Positions 17,157 through 26,326 of a DNA stretch of 64,000 bases are shown piece by piece (position 1 is the stretch's first letter; every line of letters begins with the position of its first letter). The DNA lies in contig OY782499.1 of assembly GCA_963677815.1 (NCBI GenBank), positions 868,001 through 932,000 on the forward strand. The letters are read 5' to 3'. Source of the stretch: JAEKNW01 sp963677815. Lineage in GTDB: Bacteria; Cloacimonadota; Cloacimonadia; Cloacimonadales; JAFGVF01. The notes under the pieces are model-generated. The model was not told the origin of the DNA. It searched no databases and saw nothing but the letters and a program-made list of their open reading frames with translations. Position numbers and translations under genes: made by a program.

Positions 17157-17176
17157 GCTGACATAGGAGAAAAATA

Positions 17177-17446
17177 ATGCCTAGATCGATAAAAAAAGGA
17201 CCTTTCGTCGATGAACATTTGATGAAAAAGGTTGAAACACAATTAAGTACTAAAGATAAATCAGTTATCAAAACCTGGTCAAGAAGATCAGTTGTTTTAC
17301 CTGAATTTATAGGACTTACATTTGCTGTACACAATGGACACAAATTTGTACCAGTATATATTTCTGAGAATGCTGTTGGCCACAAGCTTGGCGAATTTGC
17401 ACCAACCAGAACATACCGCGGTCACAAAGAAAAGAAAAAAAGATAG
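17177..17446 (+). CDS. rpsS: 30S ribosomal protein S19
   Basis: 89 residues with PRSIKKGPFVDEHLMKKV at the start and GHKLGEFAPTRTYRGH at the end, both S19 signatures. It binds 16S rRNA in the 30S head beside S13. Confidence 0.97.
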   Translation: MPRSIKKGPFVDEHLMKKVETQLSTKDKSVIKTWSRRSVVLPEFIGLTFAVHNGHKFVPVYISENAVGHKLGEFAPTRTYRGHKEKKKR

Positions 17447-17456
17447 GAGATAGAGA

Positions 17457-17816
17457 ATGGAAGCTATAGCTAAACTTAGATACCATCGTGGTTCAGCTCG
17501 TAAAGCTCGCTTGGTTCTTGATTTAATCAGAGGTAAATCAGTATCTGAAGCAAGAAACATTCTTATGTTCTCAGAAAAGCGCGTGTCAGATCCTGTACTT
17601 AAAGTATTAGAATCTGCAGTGGCTAATGCACTACATAAAGATGCGAGAAAAGAAACAAACGAAATGATTATAAATAAAGCACTTGCTGATGATGGTCCTA
17701 TAATGAAAAGATTCCGTCCTAGAGCTCAAGGTCGTGCTTTTATGATAAGAAAACGTACTTGTCACATAACCTTACAAATTTCAGATTTATCTGAAAATGC
17801 TTCCGGACAGGAATAG
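17457..17816 (+). CDS. rplV: 50S ribosomal protein L22
   Basis: 119 residues with SARKARLVLDLIRGKSVSEA and the C-terminal hairpin (RPRAQGRAFMIRKRTCHI) that lines the exit tunnel, a known site of macrolide-resistance changes in other bacteria. Confidence 0.96.
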   Translation: MEAIAKLRYHRGSARKARLVLDLIRGKSVSEARNILMFSEKRVSDPVLKVLESAVANALHKDARKETNEMIINKALADDGPIMKRFRPRAQGRAFMIRKRTCHITLQISDLSENASGQE

Positions 17817-17825
17817 GAGGAAAAT

Positions 17826-18548
17826 TTGGGACAAAAAATTAATCCAATTATATATCGTATTGGCGTAAATAAAGAGTCTGAATCAACTTGGTTTGCTACT
17901 GGTAAACAATACTTAGATAATTTCCATGAAGATTTAAAAATCAGAAATTATATTGAAAAAAGACTTAGATTCAGAGAAATTCATGAAGACGTAGATGGTA
18001 AAATTAGAAAGAAAATGATACCAACAAACAATATGGTTTCAAGAATAGATATCTCTAGAAAAACTAATTCAATTTATATCGACATCCAAACAGCTCGCCC
18101 TGGCCAAGTTATTGGTAAAAAAGGTGAAGATATTGATAAATTAAGAAATGAAATTAACCACCTTGTTAATAAAGGCAGAGACAAGAGCATGAATGTTTTT
18201 ATCAATGTTAAAGAAATTAACAAAATGTGGTTAGACTCAAAATTAGTTGGTGAAGAGATAGCAAAACAATTAGAACAAAGAATCTCTTTCAGAAGAGCGA
18301 TGAAAAATGCTATGCGTAACGCCTTTAAAGATGGAGCTTTAGGTATTAAAGTTCAATGTGCAGGTCGTTTAGGTGGAGCAGAAATTGCTAGAACAGAAAG
18401 ATATAAACAAGGTAGAACACCTCTTCACACACTCAGAGCCGACATTGATTATGCTTTAACTGAAGCACAAACAACTTATGGAGTTATCGGTATCAAAGTG
18501 TGGATTTATAAAGGTGATATTCTTAATAATAATGTTGCTCAAGGGTAA
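17826..18548 (+). CDS. rpsC: 30S ribosomal protein S3
   Basis: 240 residues starting MGQKINPIIYRIGVNK from a TTG codon, set by the taggagg ribosome site. A KH domain motif (RPGQVIGKKGEDIDKL) lies near residue 100, and the S3 C-terminal domain with GRLGGAEIARTERYKQGR follows. S3 lies at the mRNA entry site. Confidence 0.96.
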   Translation: MGQKINPIIYRIGVNKESESTWFATGKQYLDNFHEDLKIRNYIEKRLRFREIHEDVDGKIRKKMIPTNNMVSRIDISRKTNSIYIDIQTARPGQVIGKKGEDIDKLRNEINHLVNKGRDKSMNVFINVKEINKMWLDSKLVGEEIAKQLEQRISFRRAMKNAMRNAFKDGALGIKVQCAGRLGGAEIARTERYKQGRTPLHTLRADIDYALTEAQTTYGVIGIKVWIYKGDILNNNVAQG

Positions 18549-18569
18549 CATTAGGAAGAGGAGAAAAAG

Positions 18570-18989
18570 ATGTTAGCACCAAAAAAAGTAAAACATAGAA
18601 AACAGATGCGTGGAAGAAGAACTGGTTTAGCTTATCGTGGCTCTACTGTTTCTTTTGGTGAGTATGCTTTAATGGCAACTCAAGATGGTTGGATTACTAG
18701 CCGTCAAATCGAAGCTTCTCGTGTCGCTATTACAAGAACTATGAAGCGTCAAGGTAAAGTATGGATAAGAATCTTCCCTGATAAACCTATTACTAACAAA
18801 CCTGCTGAAACTCGTATGGGTAAAGGTAAGGGTGCACCAGAATACTGGGTAGCAGTGGTTAAACCTGGAAGAATAATGTTTGAGATCGATGGTGTCGACG
18901 CTTCTATTGCAAAAGAAGCTTTTAGATTAGCTGGACATAAACTTCCGATATCAACAAAAATGATTGCACGTGAAGGAGTTGAACTATGA
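18570..18989 (+). CDS. rplP: 50S ribosomal protein L16
   Basis: 139 residues with MLAPKKVKHRKQMRGR at the start and TRMGKGKGAPEYWVAVVKPG, typical L16. It contacts the A-site tRNA. Its stop overlaps the rpmC start by 4 bases. Confidence 0.97.
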   Translation: MLAPKKVKHRKQMRGRRTGLAYRGSTVSFGEYALMATQDGWITSRQIEASRVAITRTMKRQGKVWIRIFPDKPITNKPAETRMGKGKGAPEYWVAVVKPGRIMFEIDGVDASIAKEAFRLAGHKLPISTKMIAREGVEL

Positions 18990-19180
18990 TAGCAAAAGAA
19001 TTAAGAGAGTTATCTGTTGAAGAATTAAATGCAAAGCTTAACGATTGTAAAGAAGAGCTATTTAATCTTCGTTTCCAACAAGTGCGCAACATGCTGGAGA
19101 ATCCAGGTAGATTTAAACAACTCAAAAAAGAGATTGCCAGAATTCATACAGTGTTAACTGAAATGAAAAAAGCTAACTAA
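18986..19180 (+). CDS. rpmC: 50S ribosomal protein L29
   Basis: 64 residues forming two helices, with LRELSVEELNAKLNDCKEEL and NLRFQ signatures. It sits beside L23 at the tunnel exit. It is coupled to rplP through an ATGA overlap. Confidence 0.95.
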   Translation: MIAKELRELSVEELNAKLNDCKEELFNLRFQQVRNMLENPGRFKQLKKEIARIHTVLTEMKKAN

Positions 19181-19189
19181 GAGGTCAAA

Positions 19190-19444
19190 ATGCAGGAAAC
19201 AAGAAAACTAACCAAAGCTGGTGTAGTAGTAAGTGATAAGATGGATAAAACTATCGTCGTTCGTGTAGAAAGACAGTTTACCCATCCTCTATACAAAAAG
19301 ACTGTAAGAGTGCATAAGAAATTTATGGCTCATGACGAAAATAATGAAGCACAAATCGGTGATAAAGTAATAATTGAAGAGAACAGACCTTTAAGTAGAA
19401 AGAAAAGATGGAATCTTCAAGAAATCACTGAGAAGGTTAAATAG
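19190..19444 (+). CDS. rpsQ: 30S ribosomal protein S17
   Basis: 84 residues, an OB-fold protein with GVVVSDKMDKTIVVRVER and HPLYKK motifs. It is a primary 16S rRNA 5'-domain binder. Confidence 0.96.
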   Translation: MQETRKLTKAGVVVSDKMDKTIVVRVERQFTHPLYKKTVRVHKKFMAHDENNEAQIGDKVIIEENRPLSRKKRWNLQEITEKVK

Positions 19445-19453
19445 GAGTAAGAG

Positions 19454-19822
19454 ATGATCCAAGTACAAACAATATTGAACATCGCAGATAACTCCGGTGC
19501 TAAGAAAGCAATGTGCATCAAAGTTCTTGGCGGAAGTAAAAGAAAATATGCGACCGTTGGAGATATCATAGTAATAGCTATTAAATCAGCAACACCAAAC
19601 GGCAAAGTTAAAAAAGGTACTGTTGAGAAAGCTGTAATAGTAAGAACTGCTAAAGAAATCAGAAGAAAAGATGGTTCTTATATTCGATTCCAAGATAATG
19701 CAGCAGTTATTCTAGATGCTAAAATGGAACCTAAAGGAACTCGTATTTTTGGACCTGTTGCTCGTGAACTTCGTGAGCATGAGTTTATGAAAATTGTTTC
19801 TTTAGCACCTGAAGTGTTATAG
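19454..19822 (+). CDS. rplN: 50S ribosomal protein L14
   Basis: 122 residues starting MIQVQTILNIADNSGAK and ending with the GTRIFGPVARELREHEF and MKIVSLAPEVL motifs diagnostic of L14. It takes part in the B8 intersubunit bridge and is the binding site of RsfS in other bacteria. Confidence 0.97.
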   Translation: MIQVQTILNIADNSGAKKAMCIKVLGGSKRKYATVGDIIVIAIKSATPNGKVKKGTVEKAVIVRTAKEIRRKDGSYIRFQDNAAVILDAKMEPKGTRIFGPVARELREHEFMKIVSLAPEVL

Positions 19823-19831
19823 GAGTAGATA

Positions 19832-20152
19832 ATGCAAAATAGAATGAGAATCAAAAAAGGTGATACAGTAGTAGTAGTAAGCGGAGCAGATAAAGGCGTT
19901 AAAGGTAGAGTATTAGTTGCTTTTCCTCGTAAACAACGCGTTATCATTGAAAAAGTTAACATGATAAAAAAACATGTTAAACCTAATCAAGCTAATCCAC
20001 AAGGTGGAATTATCGAAAAAGAAGCTCCAATTCACGTTTCAAACGTAATGCTCTACAACGAAAAAATAAAAGATGTAACCAGAGCTGTTTATAAAACAAC
20101 CGCTGACGGCAAAAGAGTCAGAGTTTGTAAAAAAACAGGGGACGAAATCTAA
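19832..20152 (+). CDS. rplX: 50S ribosomal protein L24
   Basis: 106 residues with an N-terminal KOW motif (RIKKGDTVVVVSGADKGVKG) and HVKPNQANPQGGIIEKEAPI, typical L24. It nucleates 50S assembly. Confidence 0.96.
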   Translation: MQNRMRIKKGDTVVVVSGADKGVKGRVLVAFPRKQRVIIEKVNMIKKHVKPNQANPQGGIIEKEAPIHVSNVMLYNEKIKDVTRAVYKTTADGKRVRVCKKTGDEI

Positions 20153-20162
20153 AGGAGAAGGG

Positions 20163-20717
20163 ATGAACAGAAAACAAGAGTTATACATAAACGAAGTGAT
20201 TCCCGCACTTAGAACTAAGTTCGAGTATAAGAATATACACATGGTGCCAAAGTTTAATAAGATAGTTGTTAGCATGGGTGTTGGTTCAGCAACTCAAAAT
20301 AAAGCTATCTTAGATAATGCTATTAAAGATATGGAACAAATTACAGGTAGAAAACCTTTAGTTACTAAAGCTAAGAAATCAATCTCAAACTTTAAATTAA
20401 GAGCTGGGATGCCTATTGGTTGTAAAGTAACACTTAGAGGCGAAATCATGTATGAGTTCTTTGATAAATTAATTTCGATCGTAATTCCTCGTATCAGAGA
20501 CTTTAAAGGTGTTCCTTTAAAAAACTTTGATGGTAGAGGTAACTACTCATTAGGTTTAGATGAACAAACAGTTTTTCCTGAAATTGAATTTGATAAAATC
20601 GACATGGTCAGAGGTATGAACATTGCTATAGTTACTACAGCAAATACTGATGAAGAAGCAAGAGAGATGTTGAAATTGATGGGATTCCCTTTCAGAAAAG
20701 TTGCGGTAAAGGAGTAG
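20163..20717 (+). CDS. rplE: 50S ribosomal protein L5
   Basis: 184 residues with VSMGVG, the KSISNFKLRAGMPIGCKVTL loop and a C-terminal region with GMNIAIVTTANTDEEAREML. It binds 5S rRNA and touches the P-site tRNA. Confidence 0.97.
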   Translation: MNRKQELYINEVIPALRTKFEYKNIHMVPKFNKIVVSMGVGSATQNKAILDNAIKDMEQITGRKPLVTKAKKSISNFKLRAGMPIGCKVTLRGEIMYEFFDKLISIVIPRIRDFKGVPLKNFDGRGNYSLGLDEQTVFPEIEFDKIDMVRGMNIAIVTTANTDEEAREMLKLMGFPFRKVAVKE

Positions 20718-20720
20718 ATT

Positions 20721-20906
20721 TTGGCAAAGAAATCATTAGTTGTAAAACAACAAAAGAAAGCTAAATTCGGCGTTAGAGAATATTCTCGTTGTAAAATTTG
20801 TGGAAGACCAAGAGCTTACATGAGAGATTTTGGTATATGCCGTCTTTGTTTCAGAAAATTAGCTGACCATGGTAAAATACCTGGAATCACAAGAGCTAGT
20901 TGGTAA
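20721..20906 (+). CDS. rpsN: 30S ribosomal protein S14, zinc-binding type
   Basis: 61 residues from a TTG start with an aaaggag ribosome site. The short form has two CxxC pairs (CKICGRP and CRLCF), so it is the zinc-binding S14 and not the longer cysteine-free type. It sits in the 30S head. Confidence 0.96.
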   Translation: MAKKSLVVKQQKKAKFGVREYSRCKICGRPRAYMRDFGICRLCFRKLADHGKIPGITRASW

Positions 20907-20921
20907 TAAACTGGAGGAAAA

Positions 20922-21332
20922 ATGATATCAGATCCGATAGCTGATGCAATAACAAAAGTAAGAAATGCATATCGTGCCGGACATACCAGAGTGGTATTAA
21001 ATCACAGCAAAATTATTGAATCAATAGTTACTCTTTTAGCTAAAGAGAACTTCATCAATAGTTTTCATGTATTAGAAAAAGACCCTGAAAGAGGTTTAAA
21101 CTTCAAAAAATTAAGTTTAAATCTTAGATATACAAATAGTGGCCAACCAGTTTTAACTGGTATTCAAAGAGTTTCTAAACCTGGAAGAAGAGTATATGTG
21201 AAAGCAAACAACGTTCCTAGAGTATATAATAATACCGGTTGTGCATTCATTTCAACTAGCAGTGGTGTTATGGTTGATAGAGATGCACGTAACCAGAATG
21301 TTGGTGGCGAATACATATGCAAAGTGTGGTAG
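20922..21332 (+). CDS. rpsH: 30S ribosomal protein S8
   Basis: 136 residues with SDPIADAITKVRNAYRAGH at the start and the C-terminal ISTSSGVMVDRDAR motif. In E. coli S8 represses the spc operon; no such site is evident here. Confidence 0.97.
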   Translation: MISDPIADAITKVRNAYRAGHTRVVLNHSKIIESIVTLLAKENFINSFHVLEKDPERGLNFKKLSLNLRYTNSGQPVLTGIQRVSKPGRRVYVKANNVPRVYNNTGCAFISTSSGVMVDRDARNQNVGGEYICKVW

Positions 21333-21341
21333 GAGGATAGC

Positions 21342-21911
21342 ATGTCAAGAATAGGTAAAAGCCCAATCGTGCTTCCTGAAGGTGTAAAAGTTAACATTAC
21401 AGGTAGCCACATAGATGTTGAAGGTAAATTAGGTAAACTCTCACATGACTTAGTTGGTGGAATTACTATTACTCAAGAAGATAATCGTCTGATTCTTTCT
21501 AGACAAGATGATAGTAGAGAACAAAAAGCTTTCCATGGTCTAGGTAGAGCCTTAGTGCAAAACTTAGTTACTGGTGTTACTGAAGGTTATGAAAAACTTC
21601 TTCATGTTATTGGAACAGGTTTTTCTGCTGAAGTAATTGGTCCATGGTTAAAACTTAACCTAGGTTACTCTCACGACATCTACTTAGAAATACCAGAAGG
21701 TTTAGAAGTGAAAGCTGAAGCAATTCCTCGTGGTAAAGGTATGCATTCTGAACATCAAGCTAATGTATTCGTGAAAGGAATTCATAAAGAAGATGTTGGT
21801 AAATTCTCTGCAGAAATTAGAAAATGCCGTAAGCCTGAGAATTACAAAGGTAAAGGAATACGCTACAGTACAGAACGCGTAATAATCAAAGCTGGAAAAG
21901 CTGGAGCATAA
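21342..21911 (+). CDS. rplF: 50S ribosomal protein L6
   Basis: 189 residues with MSRIGKSPIVLPEGVKV and the second-domain motif VKGIHKEDVGKFSAEIRK followed by EPYKGKGIRY-like PENYKGKGIRY. Normal length for L6, which lies near the GTPase centre. Confidence 0.97.
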   Translation: MSRIGKSPIVLPEGVKVNITGSHIDVEGKLGKLSHDLVGGITITQEDNRLILSRQDDSREQKAFHGLGRALVQNLVTGVTEGYEKLLHVIGTGFSAEVIGPWLKLNLGYSHDIYLEIPEGLEVKAEAIPRGKGMHSEHQANVFVKGIHKEDVGKFSAEIRKCRKPENYKGKGIRYSTERVIIKAGKAGA

Positions 21912-21923
21912 GCGGGGTAAACA

Positions 21924-22295
21924 ATGGTAAAACCAAGTAATATAATTAGAAATGAAAAAAGAGCGAGACGTAGAAAAGCTATTCGCAAGACACTTAGTGG
22001 AACAGCTACTCGTCCTCGATTAGTTGTTTTCAGAAGTTTGAATCATATATATGGACAGATAATTGATGATCTTGAAGGTAAAACTTTAGTTTCATTATCT
22101 TCCAAATCTAAAGATGCTCAGTTAGAAGAAGGAATTAAAAAGGTAGAAGTTAGTTTTCAGATTGGTCAGCAAATTGCAGCCAAAGCATTGAAAGCTGGTA
22201 TTACTAAAGTTTGCTTCGACAGAGCCGGTTACAAATATCACGGAAGAGTAAAAGCATTTGCTGATGGTGCTCGTAAAGCCGGATTAGAACTATAA
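21924..22295 (+). CDS. rplR: 50S ribosomal protein L18
   Basis: 123 residues with a basic N terminus, RPRLVVFRSLNHIYGQIIDD and CFDRAGYKYHGRVKAFADGA-type C-terminal motif. It binds 5S rRNA with L5. Confidence 0.96.
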   Translation: MVKPSNIIRNEKRARRRKAIRKTLSGTATRPRLVVFRSLNHIYGQIIDDLEGKTLVSLSSKSKDAQLEEGIKKVEVSFQIGQQIAAKALKAGITKVCFDRAGYKYHGRVKAFADGARKAGLEL

Positions 22296-22304
22296 CGGGA
22301 GGAA

Positions 22305-22835
22305 ATGTTGAGACAAATGAATAATCCAGAAATTGAAGATCAATTTGTTGAAAAAATAGTTGCAACCAACCGTGTAACCAAAGTAACTAAGGGTGGTAAA
22401 AACTTTTCATTTAGCGCTATCGTAGTTATTGGTGACAAGAAAGGTAACGTTGGTGTTGGTAAAGGTAAAGCTATTGAAATTGTTGATGCAATTAGAAAAG
22501 CTAAAGAAAGAGCCAGCAAAACTATGTTTAGAATTCCGATTATTAATGGTACTATCCCTCACGAAATGTTAGGAAGATTTGGTGCGAGCAAAGTCTTAAT
22601 GAGACCAGCTTCTCCTGGTACCGGTGTTATCGCAGGTGGTACTACTAGAGCTATCTTTGAAGCTGCAGGAATTGAAAACATTCTTTGCAAATCAATGGGC
22701 TCTAATACTCCTACAAACGTTGTAAAAGCTACTGTTGTTGGTCTTAAAAAACTAAGAACTATCAATGATATAGCTAAACTTAGAAATAAAACTTTCGCTG
22801 AATTGACTGGAATGGAGGCTAAAGATGAAGATTAA
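22305..22835 (+). CDS. rpsE: 30S ribosomal protein S5
   Basis: 176 residues with the double-stranded RNA-binding S5 domain (VTKGGKNFSFSAIVVIGDKK, GNVGVGKGKA) and the S5 C-terminal domain. It influences decoding fidelity. It overlaps rpmD by 11 bases. Confidence 0.97.
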   Translation: MLRQMNNPEIEDQFVEKIVATNRVTKVTKGGKNFSFSAIVVIGDKKGNVGVGKGKAIEIVDAIRKAKERASKTMFRIPIINGTIPHEMLGRFGASKVLMRPASPGTGVIAGGTTRAIFEAAGIENILCKSMGSNTPTNVVKATVVGLKKLRTINDIAKLRNKTFAELTGMEAKDED

Positions 22836-23010
22836 AGTAAGCCAAATCAAAAGTGCAATTGGCAGAAAAGAACATCATAAAAGAATTTTAGCTTCACTCG
22901 GCTTAGGTAGAATCGGCAAATCAAGAATTCATAATGACAGTCCTGTTATTATGGGTATGATTAAGAAAGTTGATTACCTATTAAAAGTTGAAACAGTTGA
23001 AGAAAACTAA
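22825..23010 (+). CDS. rpmD: 50S ribosomal protein L30
   Basis: 61 residues with VSQIKSAIGRKEHHKRILAS and LGLGRIGKSRIH, typical short bacterial L30. It starts inside the end of rpsE. Confidence 0.95.
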   Translation: MKIKVSQIKSAIGRKEHHKRILASLGLGRIGKSRIHNDSPVIMGMIKKVDYLLKVETVEEN

Positions 23011-23021
23011 GGAGAGATAAG

Positions 23022-23492
23022 ATGTTAACCTTACATAATCTTAGTAAACCAGCTATTAAAAAGAATAAAAAAAGATTAGGAAAAGGTCAAGCGACTGGTC
23101 AAGGTCAAACTGCAGGTAAAGGACACAAAGGACAGAAAGCTCGTTCTGGTGGAAAAGTACCAATCTGGTTTGAAGGTGGTCAAATGCCTATCCAGAGAAG
23201 ACTCCCAAAAAGAGGCTTCAAAAATATCTTTAAAGTTTCACATAGAATTGTAAATTTAAAAGACCTGGTTGATTTAGACGTTCAAGAATTAGATATTGCT
23301 AAAATGGAAGAGCTTGGATTACTACCAAAAAGTGGTAAAAAAGCTAATTATCCAGTTAAGGTCCTAGCCGAACTAGGAGATGTAGAATTTTCAAAAACAA
23401 TGACTATTAAAGCCAACGCTTTTTCCAAAAAAGCAATCGAACTGATTGAAAATAAAGGTGGTAAAGCGGAGGTAGTGAACTTTGTTAAGTAA
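23022..23492 (+). CDS. rplO: 50S ribosomal protein L15
   Basis: 156 residues with a glycine-rich basic N-terminal arm (GKGQATGQGQTAGKGHKGQK) followed by EGGQMPIQRRLPKRGF, diagnostic of L15. It overlaps the secY start by 11 bases. Confidence 0.97.
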   Translation: MLTLHNLSKPAIKKNKKRLGKGQATGQGQTAGKGHKGQKARSGGKVPIWFEGGQMPIQRRLPKRGFKNIFKVSHRIVNLKDLVDLDVQELDIAKMEELGLLPKSGKKANYPVKVLAELGDVEFSKTMTIKANAFSKKAIELIENKGGKAEVVNFVK

Positions 23493-24786
23493 AATAGCGA
23501 ATATATTTAGAGTTCCTGATTTAAAGAAAAAAGTATTATTTACTGCTTTTATTCTAGTGTTATATAGATTAGGAAGCTTTATTCCGGTTCCTGGTGTAGA
23601 TGCCTCAGAGTTAGGAAAAATATTTAGTAGTAATAGCGAAGGATTACTTGGATTAGTTGATTTATTCGCTGGTGGTAACATGTCAAGAGCATCAGTTTTT
23701 GCTCTAGGTATTATGCCTTATATTACTGCTTCAATTGTGATTCAGTTGCTTGGAAGCGTTATCCCTTATTTTGAAAAACTCAAGAAAGAGGGTGCAGAAG
23801 GGCAAAAGAAAATAACTCAGATTACAAGATATGGAACCGTTTTGGTTGCAGGTTTGAACTCTATTGGAATATGCGTTATGTTACTTTCACAACCAAATAT
23901 TGTAACTATTAACCATACTTTCTTCTTTGTATCAACAATTATTACTTTAATCACTGGTGTTATGATTATCATGTGGTTAGGTGAACAGATTACAGAGAAA
24001 GGTATTGGAAACGGTATTTCTTTGATAATATTCGCTGGTATCATTGCTCGCCTTCCTGGTGAAATTTATGGTCTTTTCCAAAGAGTAGCAGCTAATCCTT
24101 CAATCGGAAACATTTTCATGATTGTTTTCATTTTAGCTGCCATTGTTGCAGTAACTGCATCTGTTATTTTAGTAACTGAAGCAATTAGAAAAATACCTGT
24201 ACAGTATGCTAAAAGAGTTATTGGTCGTAAAGTATATGGTGGCCAATCAACTTATATCCCTTTAAGGGTTAATACTGCTGGTGTTATTCCAATTATCTTT
24301 GCTCAATCAGTGCTTATGTTCCCTATTACTATAATTAGATTCTTTAATACAGATTCTTCTTTTGTAACTAATTGGTTCTCACCTGGAACAGCACTTTATA
24401 CAATAATTTCAATGATATTAATCATCTTCTTTGCTTATTTCTATACTGCAATGGTTATGAATCCAGTAGAGATGGCTGATAATATGAAAAAATATGGTGG
24501 TTTTATTCCTGGTGTTAAACAAGGAAAAAGAACCTCAGAATACATCAATCGTGTTTTAGTTAGAATTACTCTTCCAGGAGCAATATTCTACGCTATTATC
24601 GCGGTTATGCCTGATATTTTATTCCGTGTTTTAGGAGTTAGTTTATCAGTCTTAGGTGGTACAAGTATTATCATCGTTGTTGGTGTTGCATTAGACACAC
24701 TTCAACAGATTGAATCACACTTAGTATCACGTCACTATGACGGCTTTATGAAGCGTGGTAAATTAAGAGGAAGATCAGGAAGATGA
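23482..24786 (+). CDS. secY: Preprotein translocase channel subunit SecY
   Basis: 434 residues with ten membrane segments. GSFIPVPGVD follows TM1, ALGIMPYITASIVIQLLGS contributes to the plug/pore ring region, and cytoplasmic loops with RKIPVQYAKR and the C-terminal SHLVSRHYDGFM match SecY. It forms the Sec channel for signal-peptide proteins, including the T9SS-type precursors in this window. The TTG start at 23482 follows gcggagg, and the gene overlaps rplO by 11 bases and map by 4. Confidence 0.97.
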   Translation: MLSKIANIFRVPDLKKKVLFTAFILVLYRLGSFIPVPGVDASELGKIFSSNSEGLLGLVDLFAGGNMSRASVFALGIMPYITASIVIQLLGSVIPYFEKLKKEGAEGQKKITQITRYGTVLVAGLNSIGICVMLLSQPNIVTINHTFFFVSTIITLITGVMIIMWLGEQITEKGIGNGISLIIFAGIIARLPGEIYGLFQRVAANPSIGNIFMIVFILAAIVAVTASVILVTEAIRKIPVQYAKRVIGRKVYGGQSTYIPLRVNTAGVIPIIFAQSVLMFPITIIRFFNTDSSFVTNWFSPGTALYTIISMILIIFFAYFYTAMVMNPVEMADNMKKYGGFIPGVKQGKRTSEYINRVLVRITLPGAIFYAIIAVMPDILFRVLGVSLSVLGGTSIIIVVGVALDTLQQIESHLVSRHYDGFMKRGKLRGRSGR

Positions 24787-25556
24787 TAAAGATTAAGAAG
24801 CAACATGAGATTGAAAAAATGCGGGAAGCAGGTAAAATAATCGGTCTTCTTTGGCAGGAGCTTGAGAAGATTGTTGTTCCTGGAGTTTCGACTTGGGAAT
24901 TAGACAAATTTGCTGAGGATTTTATTCGTTCTCATGGTGCTTATCCTGCATTTAAAGGATATACTGTTCCTGGCTTAGCCCCATTTCCGGGTGCTATATG
25001 TGCTTCTGTTAATTCAGTAATCGTTCACGGTATCCCGTCTAAGAATGTTATTCTTAAAGAAGGAGATATTATCGGTGTAGATGTTGGTACTAGAAAAGCT
25101 GGTTATCATGGAGATGCTGCCTACACTTTTACAGTGGGTGAGGTTTCTAAAGAAACACAGCGTCTTTTAGATGTCACTAAAAAGGCACTAGAAATTGGTA
25201 TTAACACTGCAATAGTTGGTAATAGAGTAGGAGATATCTCTTACGCTATAGGCAAGTTTGTTAAAGAGAACGGTTATTACTGTGCTGATGATCTTACTGG
25301 TCATGGAATTGGTACAGAATTACATGAAGACCCCATGATTCCTAATATAGGAAGAAAGGGAACAGGAAAGTTAATTAAAGAAGGCATGACCATAGCTATT
25401 GAGCCAATGGTCAATATTGGTACTAATAAAGTTACAGAAAGAGGCTGGGAATATTTTGTAAAAGATGGTTCTTTATCTGCTCATTTCGAACATACTATAT
25501 TAGTAACAGATACAAATCCAGAAATTTTAACTAAGGTAGGAAGAGATAATGGCTAA
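24783..25556 (+). CDS. map: Methionine aminopeptidase, type I
   Basis: 257 residues with the pita-bread fold motifs: VIVHGIPS (His), GVDVGTRKAGYHGDAAYTF (two Asp ligands), TGHGIGTELHEDP (His ligand), AIEPMVN (Glu) and FEHTILV (Glu). It removes the N-terminal methionine. There is no N-terminal zinc-finger extension. It sits between secY and infA as in many bacteria, overlapping both by 4-8 bases. Confidence 0.97.
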   Translation: MIKIKKQHEIEKMREAGKIIGLLWQELEKIVVPGVSTWELDKFAEDFIRSHGAYPAFKGYTVPGLAPFPGAICASVNSVIVHGIPSKNVILKEGDIIGVDVGTRKAGYHGDAAYTFTVGEVSKETQRLLDVTKKALEIGINTAIVGNRVGDISYAIGKFVKENGYYCADDLTGHGIGTELHEDPMIPNIGRKGTGKLIKEGMTIAIEPMVNIGTNKVTERGWEYFVKDGSLSAHFEHTILVTDTNPEILTKVGRDNG

Positions 25557-25767
25557 ATCAGGTGTTATTGAGGTAGAAGGGGTAGTTAAAGAGTCCTTGC
25601 CAAACACGCAATTTAAGGTGGAATTAGAAAATGGGCATGTAATTCTTGCTCATAGTTCAGGAAAAATGAGAATGCATTTCATTAGAATTTTACCTGGAGA
25701 CAAAGTAAAAGTAGAATTATCACCTTACGATTTGACCAAAGGAAGAATCACTTACCGTTATAAATAG
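25549..25767 (+). CDS. infA: Translation initiation factor IF-1
   Basis: 72 residues, an OB-fold with VIEVEGVVKESLPNTQFKV and MRMHFIRILPGDKVKVELSP, nearly invariant in IF-1. It blocks the A site during initiation. It overlaps map by 8 bases. Confidence 0.97.
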   Translation: MAKSGVIEVEGVVKESLPNTQFKVELENGHVILAHSSGKMRMHFIRILPGDKVKVELSPYDLTKGRITYRYK

Positions 25768-25790
25768 TTGTTACAGATGAAGGAGAAAAA

Positions 25791-25904
25791 ATGAAAGTAA
25801 GAGCTTCTGTTAAGAAAATCTGTAAAGATTGTAGAATTATCAAGCGAAATGGTGTTATCCGTGTGATTTGCACAAACCCAAAACACAAACAACGCCAGGG
25901 ATAA
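25791..25904 (+). CDS. rpmJ: 50S ribosomal protein L36, zinc-binding type
   Basis: A 37-residue gene directly after infA, preceded by aaggaga. The protein reads MKVRASVKKICKDCRIIKR and continues through a Cys at residue 27 and a His at 32, the C-C-C-H zinc ribbon of L36. The spacing from infA and rpsM fits the usual gene order. Confidence 0.95.
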   Translation: MKVRASVKKICKDCRIIKRNGVIRVICTNPKHKQRQG

Positions 25905-25946
25905 ACCCTAATTAAATAATATAATAAATTCCGAAGGAGGAAAGGC

Positions 25947-26318
25947 TTGGCACATATCGCAGGTGTTGAGATACCTAATAACAAAAGAGTTGTTATAGGT
26001 TTAACTTATATTTATGGCATAGGAAGATCTTTGTCTTCAGAAATCCTCAAGAAGGCTAACATTGATGAAAACATCAAAGTGCAAGATCTTTCAGTAGAAC
26101 AAGAAAGATTAATTCGTGACATTATTCAAAATGAATATACTGTTGAAGGTACCTTAAGAACTAAGATTGCTTTAGATATTAAACGTCTAATGGAAATCAA
26201 TTGCTACCGTGGACTTCGTCATAAGAGAGGACTTCCTGTACATGGACAGAACACTCAAAATAATGCAAGAACCAGAAAAGGTCCAAAACCTGGTTCTATT
26301 AAGAAGAAGAAAAAATAG
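25947..26318 (+). CDS. rpsM: 30S ribosomal protein S13
   Basis: 123 residues from a TTG start with a very strong gaaggagg site. AHIAGVEIPNNKRVVIGLTY and GLRHKRGLPVHGQNTQNNAR are S13 signatures, with the basic tail typical of the family. Confidence 0.97.
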   Translation: MAHIAGVEIPNNKRVVIGLTYIYGIGRSLSSEILKKANIDENIKVQDLSVEQERLIRDIIQNEYTVEGTLRTKIALDIKRLMEINCYRGLRHKRGLPVHGQNTQNNARTRKGPKPGSIKKKKK

Positions 26319-26326
26319 GAGAACTT